The notes under the pieces are model-generated. The model ran no database searches. It was not told where the DNA came from and saw only the letters and a list, made by a program, of their open reading frames with translations. Below, piece after piece: positions 1-9,273 of a DNA stretch of 64,000 nt. The stretch comes from Plectosphaerella cucumerina. Taxonomy: Eukaryota > Ascomycota > Sordariomycetes > Glomerellales > Plectosphaerellaceae. The translations under genes were made by a program, and so were the position numbers. Location of the stretch: positions 5,456,001-5,520,000 of the forward strand of contig JAGPXD010000003.1 of NCBI GenBank assembly GCA_020746995.1, written 5' to 3'. Every line of letters begins with the position of its first letter. Positions within the stretch are counted from its first letter, which is position 1.

Positions 1-338
1 CCACCTGGGCCAGCATCCTGTACGAGGTTCTCTGGAACCTCATTGACAAGTACGGCAAGAACGACGGCACCTGGCCTCAGTTCAACTCCGCCGGCATCCC
101 CACCGACGGAAAGTTCCTCGCCATGAAGCTCGTCATTGACGGCATGGCCCTCCAGCCTTGCAACCCTACATTTGTCTCTGCCAGAGATGCCATCATCGAT
201 GCTGACAGGGCTCTCACCGGCGGCGCCAACAGCTGCGCGCTCTGGACTGCCTTTGCCAAGCGTGGCCTTGGCTCCGGCGCCTCTTACAATGGTGGCAGGC
301 GGATTGCTAGCACCACCATTCCCACGGGAGCCTGCTAA
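1..338 (+). CDS. Fungalysin (M36) extracellular metallopeptidase, C-terminal part
   Basis: Only the last 111 or so codons lie in the window (reading frame from base 3 to TAA at 336-338). The encoded tail matches the end of secreted M36 fungalysins: a 'SILYEVLWNLIDKYGKN' stretch, 'PTDGKFLAMKLVIDGMALQP', 'CNPTFVSARDAIIDAD', then 'CALWTAFAKRGLG' and a C-terminal Cys. The HEXXH zinc site and propeptide would be upstream, outside the window, so activity cannot be judged. These enzymes are secreted, zinc-dependent endopeptidases that degrade extracellular protein. The next gene faces it, so the two are convergent. Family assignment is secure; the specific paralogue is not. Confidence 0.88.
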   Translation, partial: TWASILYEVLWNLIDKYGKNDGTWPQFNSAGIPTDGKFLAMKLVIDGMALQPCNPTFVSARDAIIDADRALTGGANSCALWTAFAKRGLGSGASYNGGRRIASTTIPTGAC

Positions 339-569
339 TTGCGCTCCTTACATCACAAGGGACGCGCACTTCAATGCATGCCGTCCTAGAACTTGTACTG
401 CACTTGCTTCCAGTCAACCCAAATTTACACGCAGTCACATTCAATTCTCACAAAATGATGAAGACTTTCAACCGATTCGTATATTCTCAAATGTCCGGTC
501 CCGTCCCATGCTCAAGACTTGATGCGCCCGGTCAGAGTCTGATTTAACCTCAACCCTTCCACAGTATGC

Positions 570-1013
570 TCAGTTACCGGAGATCTTGACGATGGTGGGA
601 GCCTTCGAGCTGTACTGAACGTAGTGCGATCCCGAATTCTGGTACACGTCGAGAGTGTACGTGTCGGGCTCCTCGTCCGTGAACTGGAACTTGTACGTGT
701 CCTTGGCGATGATGGTGAGCTCGTAGGTGAAGACCGAGTACCAGGGCGCCTTCTTGAGGCTGTAGTACGTGATGGACGTGACCTCCTGCACGTCCTTGCT
801 GGGCGCGCCCTGGGTGCCGACACGCCAGTTGACGGCGACGTCCTTGAAGGAGGCACCACTGGCCGCGGGCGCATCGCCGGACCCGGCGGCCTCCTCGATG
901 TCGTAGTCGTCGGCCTTGACGCGGTACTTGGCGTCATTGCCGGTCGTCTGCTGCTGCCAGCCAACCTCGGCGCCGGCGGGGATCTCACCCTGCTGCTGCT
1001 GTTCGTCGGACAT
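570..1013 (-). CDS. Small conserved-looking protein of unknown function (147 aa)
   Basis: Uninterrupted frame of 147 codons starting MSDEQQQQGEIPAG. There is no signal peptide and no membrane segment. A Gln-rich and acidic head is followed by a region of alternating hydrophobic and polar residues rich in Tyr, Val and Thr ('EVTSITYYSLKKAPWYSVF', 'TYELTIIAKDTYKFQFTDE', 'DTYTLDVYQNSGSHYVQYSS'). That pattern suggests an all-beta sandwich, probably cytosolic. I recognise no named family. It is convergent with the fungalysin gene. Coding is supported by strong third-position G/C and a proper start context, not by homology. Confidence 0.65.
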   Translation of the reverse strand: MSDEQQQQGEIPAGAEVGWQQQTTGNDAKYRVKADDYDIEEAAGSGDAPAASGASFKDVAVNWRVGTQGAPSKDVQEVTSITYYSLKKAPWYSVFTYELTIIAKDTYKFQFTDEEPDTYTLDVYQNSGSHYVQYSSKAPTIVKISGN

Positions 1014-2034
1014 GTTGGGATGTTTGGGAGGAAGAAGAATGACTTGAAGGGCTTGTATGAAAGGTAGAGGGCTTGGATGGTGGAGTGACTGTGCTGTGTT
1101 GGAGAGTGAAGCCAGAAGTGATTGCCCTGGGGGCTGTGATCTACTTATACAATTGAGATGTCATGCTCCCAAGGAGACTCAAAGTCTTGTTGGTCTTCCT
1201 ATGCTCGCACTCCGCTGCTTCCATCGTACAACTCCTCGACATGTACCAGATACGTCTTCGCCACTGCTGTGAGATGAGCCTGACATCGCGTCGTTCCTTG
1301 CACGTGCACTCGTGAAGCCCAGATGGCCCCGTCCCGCTGCGGCAGGGACACCTGCAGGAGCATTCCCATTTAAGCTAGACTCACCGTATGGGAGGCAGCT
1401 GAAGAAGTCACCACGTCCAGCTCTGCTACAGTCGATGCAGCTGTATTCGTAGCCCTGCCAATGAGGGAAATGCGTTGAGGAGAAATGCAAAGGCACGACA
1501 GTCGAGCACGAGGCGGTCAAACAGGGCGCTGCATTGCATTTGGCGGGAACTTTGAGACATTAGGGTCGCGATTGAGTTGTGACAGCCCCAGTGGCTGGCT
1601 GAGACGCCCCTACCCATGTAGGAGCGTGCTCGGAGGAGCGCTGAGAGAGCGAAGCGAGCTCGATGGATGCATGTCAACATACCGAGCGGCGAGTCCAGAC
1701 GCTCGCTGCTGGGAACCAGCATTTGCTAGCCGAGCAATAATGTCCATTTCCGGAACATCTGGAGGCGGCGGTGCGCGTTCTCACATGGCAGATTTCGAGA
1801 TTCGCATTGGGTAACATAATGCCAAAGTCGTCGCCCCAGAGATTGTCCAAGGAATCACTCTCTTCACAACGACAGTGTTTGCCCCGAGTTCTGTGTCAAG
1901 CGGCACCCCATACCATCCAACTTCTTCCTTATTGCCTACTTTCCTCGACGAGTTGCCAATTACTGGCCGCGCAACATACTCGATTCATCTTACTTTGCTA
2001 CTTGCCCATCCTACCCCGAACAGACAAAGACACC
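1014..2034. other. Intergenic, divergent upstream regions
   Basis: Promoter space between the minus-strand 147-aa gene and the plus-strand PLC-like gene. Small open frames occur on both strands but none shows codon bias or a recognisable motif. I see no repeat or RNA gene. Confidence 0.6.
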
Positions 2035-3129
2035 ATGACTACCGCAGTCGTCGAACCTGTTGCTACCAAGCTCGCTTTTGGCGATGACGACGAGGGCACG
2101 GCAGTCGAGCCGAGCATGTCCGTCAGCGGCGGCCCCGGCGGCAACTTTCATGCCCCCATCCACGAATCCTTGACGCTCTCCACGCTCATCAACGTCCCCA
2201 ACAGCGGCGTGGCGCCGGGCACAAGTCTGAGCTCCGCCAACAACGCCGACTGGGAGTTCATCCGCGGCGTCGTCTGGAACGACGACCCGGCGGGTCTCCT
2301 GTTCGAAGACAAGGCTGATGCCAACCACGCGTACTCGACGGGGGCCATGTGGTGGATCAAGTACAACGCCGGCGAGGAGGAGTGGAACCCGTCCCAGCTC
2401 GACGACGACCGCTTCTACAATGTCATCGGACGCTCCCACTACGGAGACATGCAGTTCTTACACTGCATGGCGGCCGCTCCGGGCGAGCAGCCAGCGGAGA
2501 CCAAGCGCAGTGTCATGATCTGGATGGAGGTCATGTACAAGCTCTCGAACGGCGAGGAAGGGATTACCCTTGACACCCTGGTCAAGAACTCCAAGCTGGG
2601 CGACCTTCTGGCGACGCCCGACGATGTTCCCGGCGGCTCCATCCCGCCCAGGTTCCAGTCCCTGAGCTACATGCTCGCGCCCAAGTCGCCCTTCCAGGCC
2701 ATCGACATCCGCCGCCGCGCCCTGGGCAGCATGCTTCACGTCATCCAGGACTCGTACGCCATCGGTCATACACAGCGCGTGCCGCTGAACAAGGACGACC
2801 AGACGAACACGGATCCCCTGGCTTACAAGCCTGGCACGACTGATCGCTGGGGCGCAATCCTCAACTTCCATACCTACTTTGGCCAGAACGGCGACAAGCA
2901 CGGGCACTACGATCATCCCTTTGACGCGATCCCAGACCCGGAGGATCTTGGCAACCTTGACCAGTGGAATGGAATGATCGGCTGCCGCGATGCCGTAGAC
3001 AAGTGCATCGCGCTGGCCAGGATGAGGTTCGAGGGGAAGAAGTGGGACGACGGCGTGGCGAGGTTTCTGGATGAGGAGGTGTTTGCCGTCGACGAACGCG
3101 CGACGCCTGCGAACAATCATGTTGGGTGA
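2035..3129 (+). CDS. Zinc-dependent phospholipase C / P1 nuclease-fold protein without signal peptide
   Basis: A 364-aa intronless protein. The start is set at the CACCATGAC context at 2035; the open frame extends further upstream but without coding character. Candidate zinc ligands occur in the order expected for the zinc PLC fold: His39 and His43-Glu44 ('FHAPIHESL'), Asp83-Asp84 ('WNDDP'), His135 ('GRSHYGD'), His143 ('FLHCMA'), and the hallmark H-x3-D-x5-H at 235-245 ('HVIQDSYAIGH'). Classical members hydrolyse phospholipids or nucleic acids after secretion; this one has no leader and begins MTTAVVEPVATKLAFGDDDE, so it is probably intracellular. The next gene on the same strand, 923 bp away, is a leaderless subtilase. 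Fold assignment is from motif spacing only; the substrate is unknown. Confidence 0.68.
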   Translation: MTTAVVEPVATKLAFGDDDEGTAVEPSMSVSGGPGGNFHAPIHESLTLSTLINVPNSGVAPGTSLSSANNADWEFIRGVVWNDDPAGLLFEDKADANHAYSTGAMWWIKYNAGEEEWNPSQLDDDRFYNVIGRSHYGDMQFLHCMAAAPGEQPAETKRSVMIWMEVMYKLSNGEEGITLDTLVKNSKLGDLLATPDDVPGGSIPPRFQSLSYMLAPKSPFQAIDIRRRALGSMLHVIQDSYAIGHTQRVPLNKDDQTNTDPLAYKPGTTDRWGAILNFHTYFGQNGDKHGHYDHPFDAIPDPEDLGNLDQWNGMIGCRDAVDKCIALARMRFEGKKWDDGVARFLDEEVFAVDERATPANNHVG

Positions 3130-4052
3130 TGCATCCATGTCCCCTATTTAGTCTGGCATTTCTGTGCCACCGATTCGAACTTAATTCCATAAATGTTTCG
3201 CGACCTTTGGCTGCCTGTCTGCCTTCTTATTCCATCATGATGCAACGGGCGCGATCAATCTTACTCACACGACGCCAGAGGGAATGGCCGTGAGCTCTCC
3301 CGTCACACTACATCGACTGCCGTAGAGCTGTGCCATGGTACAGATGCATCAGCCAGCCAAGCTGTCACCCACGTGTGTCGGTCGTATTCACAGCCAACCA
3401 AAAAGAGCATGGGGAAACGTTTGAGGCGGGCTGAACTGTTGACGCAAGGGAGTCGGAACGGCTCGCTGCGCAAGCTTCACGCTAGGGCGGATGATACAGA
3501 CGGGGATAGGGGAAATAGCGCGACGAACCACGCAATGGCGTTGTCTGGGCCTTCTGCGTTTCTTATTCCGGCGGAGATTGACGGGACGGGACGGCCCAAA
3601 ACCCCTACCTCAGCCAGCCACATTCGGAGCTCCTCGACCCCTGGCATGCCGGTTCCCCTCAGCGACGACGGCCCACGGCCTGGACCGATCACGCGAGCGC
3701 TACACCGTTTGACCGCCATGGCATCACACGCTCCTTGCGGCCGAGCTGAAGTCTGGGCAGGTGGCGTGCGCAACGGCGAACTATTGCTTGAGCCCGTTGC
3801 TACCTGTCCGAGTAGATGCTAGTACCTTTACTTCGGGGTACATTGGGTGAGATTGTGCGGAATGTAGCCACCAGACCCCAAAGGTCTCCCAGAATTCCCA
3901 GCTTCAGTGTCCCCTGCCAGGACAAGAGGAAGATGCGCTTTGGACTTGAACATATCTGCTTCTCAGTTCCCATGGGCACTCGATGCTGCAGCTGATGTAC
4001 GGAACCCTCAATTCATCTCACCCCTTCTCCACGCACGACATCGTCACCGACA
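3130..4052. other. Intergenic between the PLC-like and subtilase genes
   Basis: Holds the 3' end of one gene and the promoter of the next, both on the plus strand. The short frames here look non-coding. No repeat seen. Confidence 0.6.
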
Positions 4053-6203
4053 ATGCCCCCATTCGTCATCAACGGCAATACGCTTGCGCCGGAGGACGTG
4101 CCGCCTCATGTGCCACGCACGGCGGAGGGCACGAACTTCATCCTAGTGCAGTCAAGGACCCCACTGGATCCAGACCAGAAAGATGATCTCGTCAAGACCG
4201 GCGTGGAGATCCTCGAGTTTGTGGGCAACAACACATACCTGTGCAGGTATGAGGCGGTCGATCTTGAGCTTTTGAGAGCCAAACCCTACATCGCGGAGGT
4301 CAGCATCTATCTGCGCGAGCTGAAGAGCACGATCGCTCTGAAAGAGGCCATCGACAAGGATACCGCGACGGAGGACTATGAAGTTGACTGCATTCTCCAC
4401 GAGTCTCCTGAGATTGTCGCCAGCGAGGTCGCGCCTCACGTGGCCAATGCGGCACAGGTCGATGAGGACGAGCTTGAGGTCAGCGCCAACAAAATTCGCC
4501 TCGTCATCAACCAGGAGCGGCTCGCCGACCTGGTCAAACTGGACTTCATCAACCGCATCGAGCAGGTGTACCCGGACGTCATCACCAACAACCTGGCCCG
4601 TGGCACGCTGCTGATGGCCGGCGAGGGCACCATGGGCGTCATCTCGGAGACGTACACGGGCCAGGGCCAGACCATCTGCGTCGCAGACACGGGCTTCGAT
4701 CTGGGCACGCGTCCCGACGCGAAAATTCCTGCTGGCGTCGTGGCGCATCCCGCCTTCAAGGACCGTTTGATCCGCGTGGACACGCCATGGCCAGGCGATG
4801 ACGGCTTCGACACGGACGGCCACGGGACACATGTCTGCGCATCCATCTGCGGGAACGGCGTCTATCGGGACAAGGACAAGCCGGAGATCGCCATCCAAGG
4901 CACTGCGCCGCTGGCAAGAATCCTCGTGCAGTCGTTGAGCAGGCCGATGAAGAGCAACCCAAGCATGAAGCTTCTAACGGTGCCGTCGGACGTGACGCTC
5001 CTGTTTGACGCAGCGTACAAGGAGGGCATCCGCATCCACAGCAACTCCTGGGGCAAGAAGTGGAACGATGCCGTCGGCCAGCTCGACTATGAGGACCAGG
5101 CGACGCAGATCGACCGCTTCATCTACGGATCCGTCCCGCCCCTGACGGCAGAGACTAGCGATAAGCCCGTGCTGATGACGCCGCACCACGAGGATTTTGT
5201 GGTGATCATCGCGGCGGCGAACAACGGCGACCTGCCGAAGAACCCGGCGCTGTGGCCGAGCCAGATAGGCGCCGCGGCCGCAGCCAAGAATGCCATCACC
5301 GTGGGCGCCGTCGGGTCGACGAGGCCCAACAACAAGCGTATGTTCGTGCGGGCTCCTGGCGCCCGAGCCGTCACGGGCATCAACGACACGGCCGTCTTCA
5401 GTAGCCGCGGGCCGACCAAGGTCGGTCGCATCAAGCCCGACATTGTCGCGCCTGGTGTGGCTATCCTCTCCGCTGCGTCGCGGGCCCTGGACGCTCAGGG
5501 GCTGGCCAAGGCGCGCCGCGACTTCGGCGACTCGGGCGACGACGACTGGATCTTCAAGTCCGGTACGAGCATGGCGACACCCCTTGTCGCCGGGTGCGTC
5601 GCCCTCCTCCGCGAGGCGCTCGAGGACCTTCATGGCAACAAGTCGCCGAGCGCTGCGCTGATCAAGGCCCTGCTCGTCAACGGTGCGATCAACTTCTCGG
5701 GCAAGCTGGGGCCAGGGTTCGGGTACGACTACGAGCAGGGCTTCGGGCGCGTCATGATCGAGAGCTCCATCGGCATGGTCCGCAACGGCACCTTCGTGGA
5801 CGGCCGGGGAGACAGCGGTGGAAACACCAGCCACAATGTCCCGGGGCTGGTTCAGACCGGCAGCGAAGCTCAGCGGCGCTGGGAGAGCGGCGAGATCGCG
5901 GTCCCTGCCGGGCTCGGACGGTGCCGGCTCGTAGCGACGCTCGCATACCCTGATCCGTCCGGGGCGGAGCTGCACAACGCCATGAACCTGGTCGTGGAGT
6001 CTGGGGGAGCCTCTCGCCACGGAAACATGGGCCGAGACGGCGGCGATGCTTTTGACGGGAAGAATAATGTCGAGAAGGTCCTGTGGGACAATGTGCCAGG
6101 GCCGACGTTCAAGGTGGTCGTCGAGGTCGCCAACAACTGGAAGCCGCATCTGCCTGCGTCGTTTGCGGTTGCGTGGGATCTTCGTGTTATGGCCAAGCTG
6201 TAG
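4053..6203 (+). CDS. S8 subtilisin-like serine protease, no signal peptide
   Basis: A 716-aa single-exon protein. The complete catalytic triad is visible: Asp212 in 'ADTGFDLGT', His257 in 'GHGTHVCAS', Ser506 in 'SGTSMATPLVAG', with an oxyanion Asn in 'IIAAANNGD' near 390. Residues 1-180 form an acidic N-terminal region without a secretion leader, and residues 590-716 look like a beta-sandwich C-terminal domain ('RCRLVATLAYPDP', 'FAVAWDLRVMAKL'). Secreted fungal subtilases begin with a hydrophobic leader and an I9 propeptide; here the start is MPPFVINGNTLAPEDVPP, so a cytosolic enzyme is more likely. Leaderless subtilases of this kind in fungi include proteases that activate cell-death effectors (HET-Q2 acting on the gasdermin HET-Q1). 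The neighbour upstream is a PLC-like protein, which may be a partner (inference). Confidence 0.9.
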   Translation: MPPFVINGNTLAPEDVPPHVPRTAEGTNFILVQSRTPLDPDQKDDLVKTGVEILEFVGNNTYLCRYEAVDLELLRAKPYIAEVSIYLRELKSTIALKEAIDKDTATEDYEVDCILHESPEIVASEVAPHVANAAQVDEDELEVSANKIRLVINQERLADLVKLDFINRIEQVYPDVITNNLARGTLLMAGEGTMGVISETYTGQGQTICVADTGFDLGTRPDAKIPAGVVAHPAFKDRLIRVDTPWPGDDGFDTDGHGTHVCASICGNGVYRDKDKPEIAIQGTAPLARILVQSLSRPMKSNPSMKLLTVPSDVTLLFDAAYKEGIRIHSNSWGKKWNDAVGQLDYEDQATQIDRFIYGSVPPLTAETSDKPVLMTPHHEDFVVIIAAANNGDLPKNPALWPSQIGAAAAAKNAITVGAVGSTRPNNKRMFVRAPGARAVTGINDTAVFSSRGPTKVGRIKPDIVAPGVAILSAASRALDAQGLAKARRDFGDSGDDDWIFKSGTSMATPLVAGCVALLREALEDLHGNKSPSAALIKALLVNGAINFSGKLGPGFGYDYEQGFGRVMIESSIGMVRNGTFVDGRGDSGGNTSHNVPGLVQTGSEAQRRWESGEIAVPAGLGRCRLVATLAYPDPSGAELHNAMNLVVESGGASRHGNMGRDGGDAFDGKNNVEKVLWDNVPGPTFKVVVEVANNWKPHLPASFAVAWDLRVMAKL

Positions 6204-6656
6204 GCGGAATCGTTCGATATGTTGCTCCTGTGGCAGAGCTGGCGGGGTGTCGGCAGTAAGCACGTAGGGACACCGGCTCTTCTCAGCTCCGGTGTGAAGG
6301 TATTGGTTGATGTTGAGCAGGTGTCAGTTGGTGTCACCTTCAGTCTTCAAGAAATGTCAGGGTTCGAGGCCTGGCTGTGTAATACAGGGGGTCAGGAGGT
6401 CTGTGGCATGCTGCGCCATCAATCAATCATTTTTCTTCCGAGGTCTGACAGGGGCGCACAAGGACAACAAGCCCCCGAGAGCCGGACTGGTGATACGTGA
6501 AAGCGATCCCCCCAAGAGCGGACTCGCTTCGCTCATTTCGCCTGGAATGATTCTTCCTCCTCCGACTCTGTCCACGTTCAGTATCAGGACAATTCGTCGG
6601 TTCACCGGCGTCTCTTAAAACCCCCGCCACTCATCCTCAGATCCACGCATGGCGCC
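6204..6656. other. Intergenic
   Basis: Between the subtilase stop and the start of the 2EXR frame. No gene, repeat or RNA recognised. Confidence 0.6.
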
Positions 6657-7412
6657 ATGTCAACATTCCATCTGTTCCCTGACCTACCGCCGGAACTCCG
6701 ACGTCTGATTTGGGAGTATTTCATGTACATGCAACCTCGCATCGTGGACACGTCATGGGGGGAAATCATCAATCGCGTTGAGGTTCCAATCGACGGTCTT
6801 GGGTCTTCAAAACGCCGCGAGATAATCTCTCGCGCCCCTACACCTACGATTCTCTACATCTCCAGAGAGTCCCGCTCTGTCGGCGAGTCGCACTACCGGA
6901 GGAGTCCCCTCTGTCGGGGACCAAAGTCTCGCGAAGGCCAGCGTAGCGACTTCATCTGGCTGAATTTCGACATCGACACCGTGGTGACACATGCAAGTCA
7001 ACTATGCCCTGTCCGACCTGAAGTGCCCGACTGGAACCTCATCCAGAGGCTTCATGTCACCGCCGATTACGACCAAATGGACGACTTCCCACCCGATGGT
7101 TCCAAGTTTGCCGAATTTGGCGCACTTAAAAGCGTCGATATTTCATACCTGTTGGCACCCCGGACTGGCCTAATGGTACGGCTCACTAACACGCGCGGGA
7201 CGCTCAGAGCTACCCATAAGCGTGGGATCTTTCCATACTCTGATGAGGGTGATCAGTATTGACACGGGGGAGATCTGGACTACGACAGGGACAAGGAGTT
7301 GATTCGTTTTGACATGAAAACGAGGGACACCTACGTCCACGATGGCGCGCACGACTGGTATTGGGCAAGGGACGATCGCAGGTGGTATGCCAGAGTTTCT
7401 GGAGACACCTGA
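6657..7412 (+). pseudogene. 2EXR-domain protein with an in-frame stop
   Basis: Starts 'MSTFHLFPDLPPELRRLIW', the 2EXR motif found in large families of fungal proteins of unknown function. The frame stops at TGA 7260-7262 after 201 codons. The same frame then continues with convincing coding sequence ('DLDYDRDKELIRFD', 'TRDTYVHDGAHDWYWARDD', 'RRWYARV') to a second TGA at 7410-7412. One transition (CGA or TGG to TGA) would explain the break. Alternatively a weak 51-nt intron (7222-7272, GTGGGA to GGGGAG) would remove the stop in frame, but its donor is poor. A further open frame at 7413-7666 may be decayed coding sequence. I favour a disrupted gene, with moderate certainty. Confidence 0.5.
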
Positions 7413-8420
7413 GCTGTGTTCAATTCCAAGAATTAAAGGTACCCTATACCATCACTCCTTTTCATACATTGACTTGCCGAGTCTACTTCCTTGTGGGATG
7501 GGTGCGATGTCCGGCAAGTTCTTCAGATGCCATCCGTTGCATTGGAACTGCAATAGCATGTGAAGAGCGTATGTTTACTGAGCAAGCAGTCTTGTTTCTG
7601 GAGGCTTTAGCCATTTGTCACAATCTACGGCGCTTAGGTCGAGGTTGCCTTGGGAATCGTGCTTGAAAGACTACTCTCTCACCCTCCTAGCCTTCGCCAG
7701 ATTATCTGCGTCTTGATCAGCCCTCGTACAGCCGACAAGCTGCAGACTCAGGCGCCCACGCCGACGGTGAAGTACAGCCGCATGGCGGACGCCTCATCGC
7801 TCGCGTTGCTGCCTTTCCAGAACCCGTCTTGGTACTCAGCTTGAGGCGCAGCTGGCCGTCGATATACCCTGCAAGTGTCGTGCTGTTGGAGGTCATCAGC
7901 CGACGAAGCTTGGAGGTTGAGTTACGGTTATCTTGAGAAAGGTAAAGCCGCTGGTTTAGTGGCCCCGAATATTCCTGTGTTTGGAAGCGGATGAATCTGA
8001 GTTGGGCGCTTGCTTAGCACCCTTCTAGTATGGCGGCACTGGGAGGGTGTGAGGCGCATGATGTTCCAGCCCAGTCCGCCGCTGAACCTTAGACCTCCTG
8101 AACGTTGTAGCGCTCTCTTGTAGTGAAGTTCGATGTCAGCTCGGAGGGGGTACAATCTGAACTTTCAGATCAACGATGATAAACTCTGCAAATGCAGAGA
8201 ATCAGCGTGGCGGAGATGTAGTTTCGGTTTTCAGCTGTATGTTGGCAAAGATAGATCATTGACAGCCGCGTCCATCTGAATACATAAATTTGACGACATA
8301 CCTCGTCACATGTCTCCGGATAGTCAACCACCCACAACATTCACCCATCTGATCCTTACTCCACATCCAGTTCATCGATTCTCTATCAAGCTGCTCCTTT
8401 CCGCAACATACATTACGCCT
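7413..8420. other. Intergenic, possibly with gene remnants
   Basis: Short overlapping frames to about 7844 could be a decayed tail of the 2EXR gene, but no motif confirms it. Nothing recognisable lies from 7850 to 8420. Confidence 0.5.
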
Positions 8421-9056
8421 ATGATCAACATGCAGCCCTACACCCTCCTCGCACTTTTTGCCGGTGTTGTTGCCGCCAGTAACGCCGTGACCAGCCTGCG
8501 CGCAACCTTCCCGGCCATTCTTCCCCGAGATGTCTTCGCTGCCTCGGGCCATGTCCTCAGCACTCGACAGTCGACCTGCGCAGCAAACCAGACACCTTGC
8601 GGGGATGGCTGCATGGACGCTGGCGCAACCTGCTGCAACTAACCAGCACCCGGAGATTCAAAGTATTGCCCCAGTGGCTCGTACTGCGGCCAAGACGAGG
8701 AAGGTTGCTGCCCGAACGGCGAGACTTGCTCGGGCAAGACGGACGACTGCGGTGCCGGCTGGGTCCTCTGCGGCAGTACCTGTGTAAGAACTGGCAGCAC
8801 CTGTTGCCCAGATGGTTCCATCTGTTCCGCTGGCACACGCTGCGGATCATCGAGCTGTATTGGAGGCTGAAGCACGGGAGGAGGGGCCACTGGCGGCGGC
8901 GGTGGTGCTGGTGCGGGCAACGGTGGCAGCCAACCCACTGGTGTTGTCTCCCCCTCAGCCGACAGGGCCACTTCTGCTGCAATTACTTCTTTCGGAAACA
9001 TCATCAGTTCTGGGTTCCTATTTGTACTGCTTGCCGTCACCCCCTTCATTCTCTAG
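8421..9056 (+). pseudogene. Cys-rich GPI-anchored cell-wall protein with two in-frame stops
   Basis: From ATG 8421 a signal peptide ('MQPYTLLALFAGVVAASNA') leads to a Cys module ('CAANQTPCGDGCMDAGATCC') and then TAA at 8640-8642. The very same frame continues with two further Cys modules ('YCPSGSYCGQDEEGCCPNG' and 'CGSTCVRTGSTCCPDGSIC'), meets TGA at 8868-8870, and then runs on through a Gly/Ser linker ('GGGGAGAGNGGSQP') to a hydrophobic GPI-type tail ('SSGFLFVLLAVTPFIL') and TAG at 9054-9056. The layout of signal, repeated CxxG-CC modules, linker and GPI tail is that of a fungal surface protein. I find no GT-AG introns that would remove the stops. Nonsense mutation or sequencing error are the likely explanations. 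Confidence 0.72.
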
Positions 9057-9273
9057 GCGGACTTCTACTTCATTTGCCTTGTTTTCAGTGACAGTTGAAA
9101 CTGTATGTCATGATCTTTGCTTGACTGACAAACTTCCTCATGTGCGGCAGTGGTTTCGCTGGATGGAAAGCGCCGGGTGTCAGGCTACTATCGTGAGCTC
9201 TTGGCTGAAATCGCAGGATCATAATTTATGGCATGGAATCCACAACTAATGTCACCCTTAGTCGAGACTCAAA

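Noticed and set aside
1771..2034. Longer N-terminus of the PLC-like protein
   Set aside because: The frame is open but lacks coding bias; the ATG at 2035 has a good context and the family-like sequence starts after it.
4974..6263. 429-codon frame antisense to the subtilase
   Set aside because: Mirror of GC-rich codons of the real gene; no motif. The catalytic triad lies on the plus strand.
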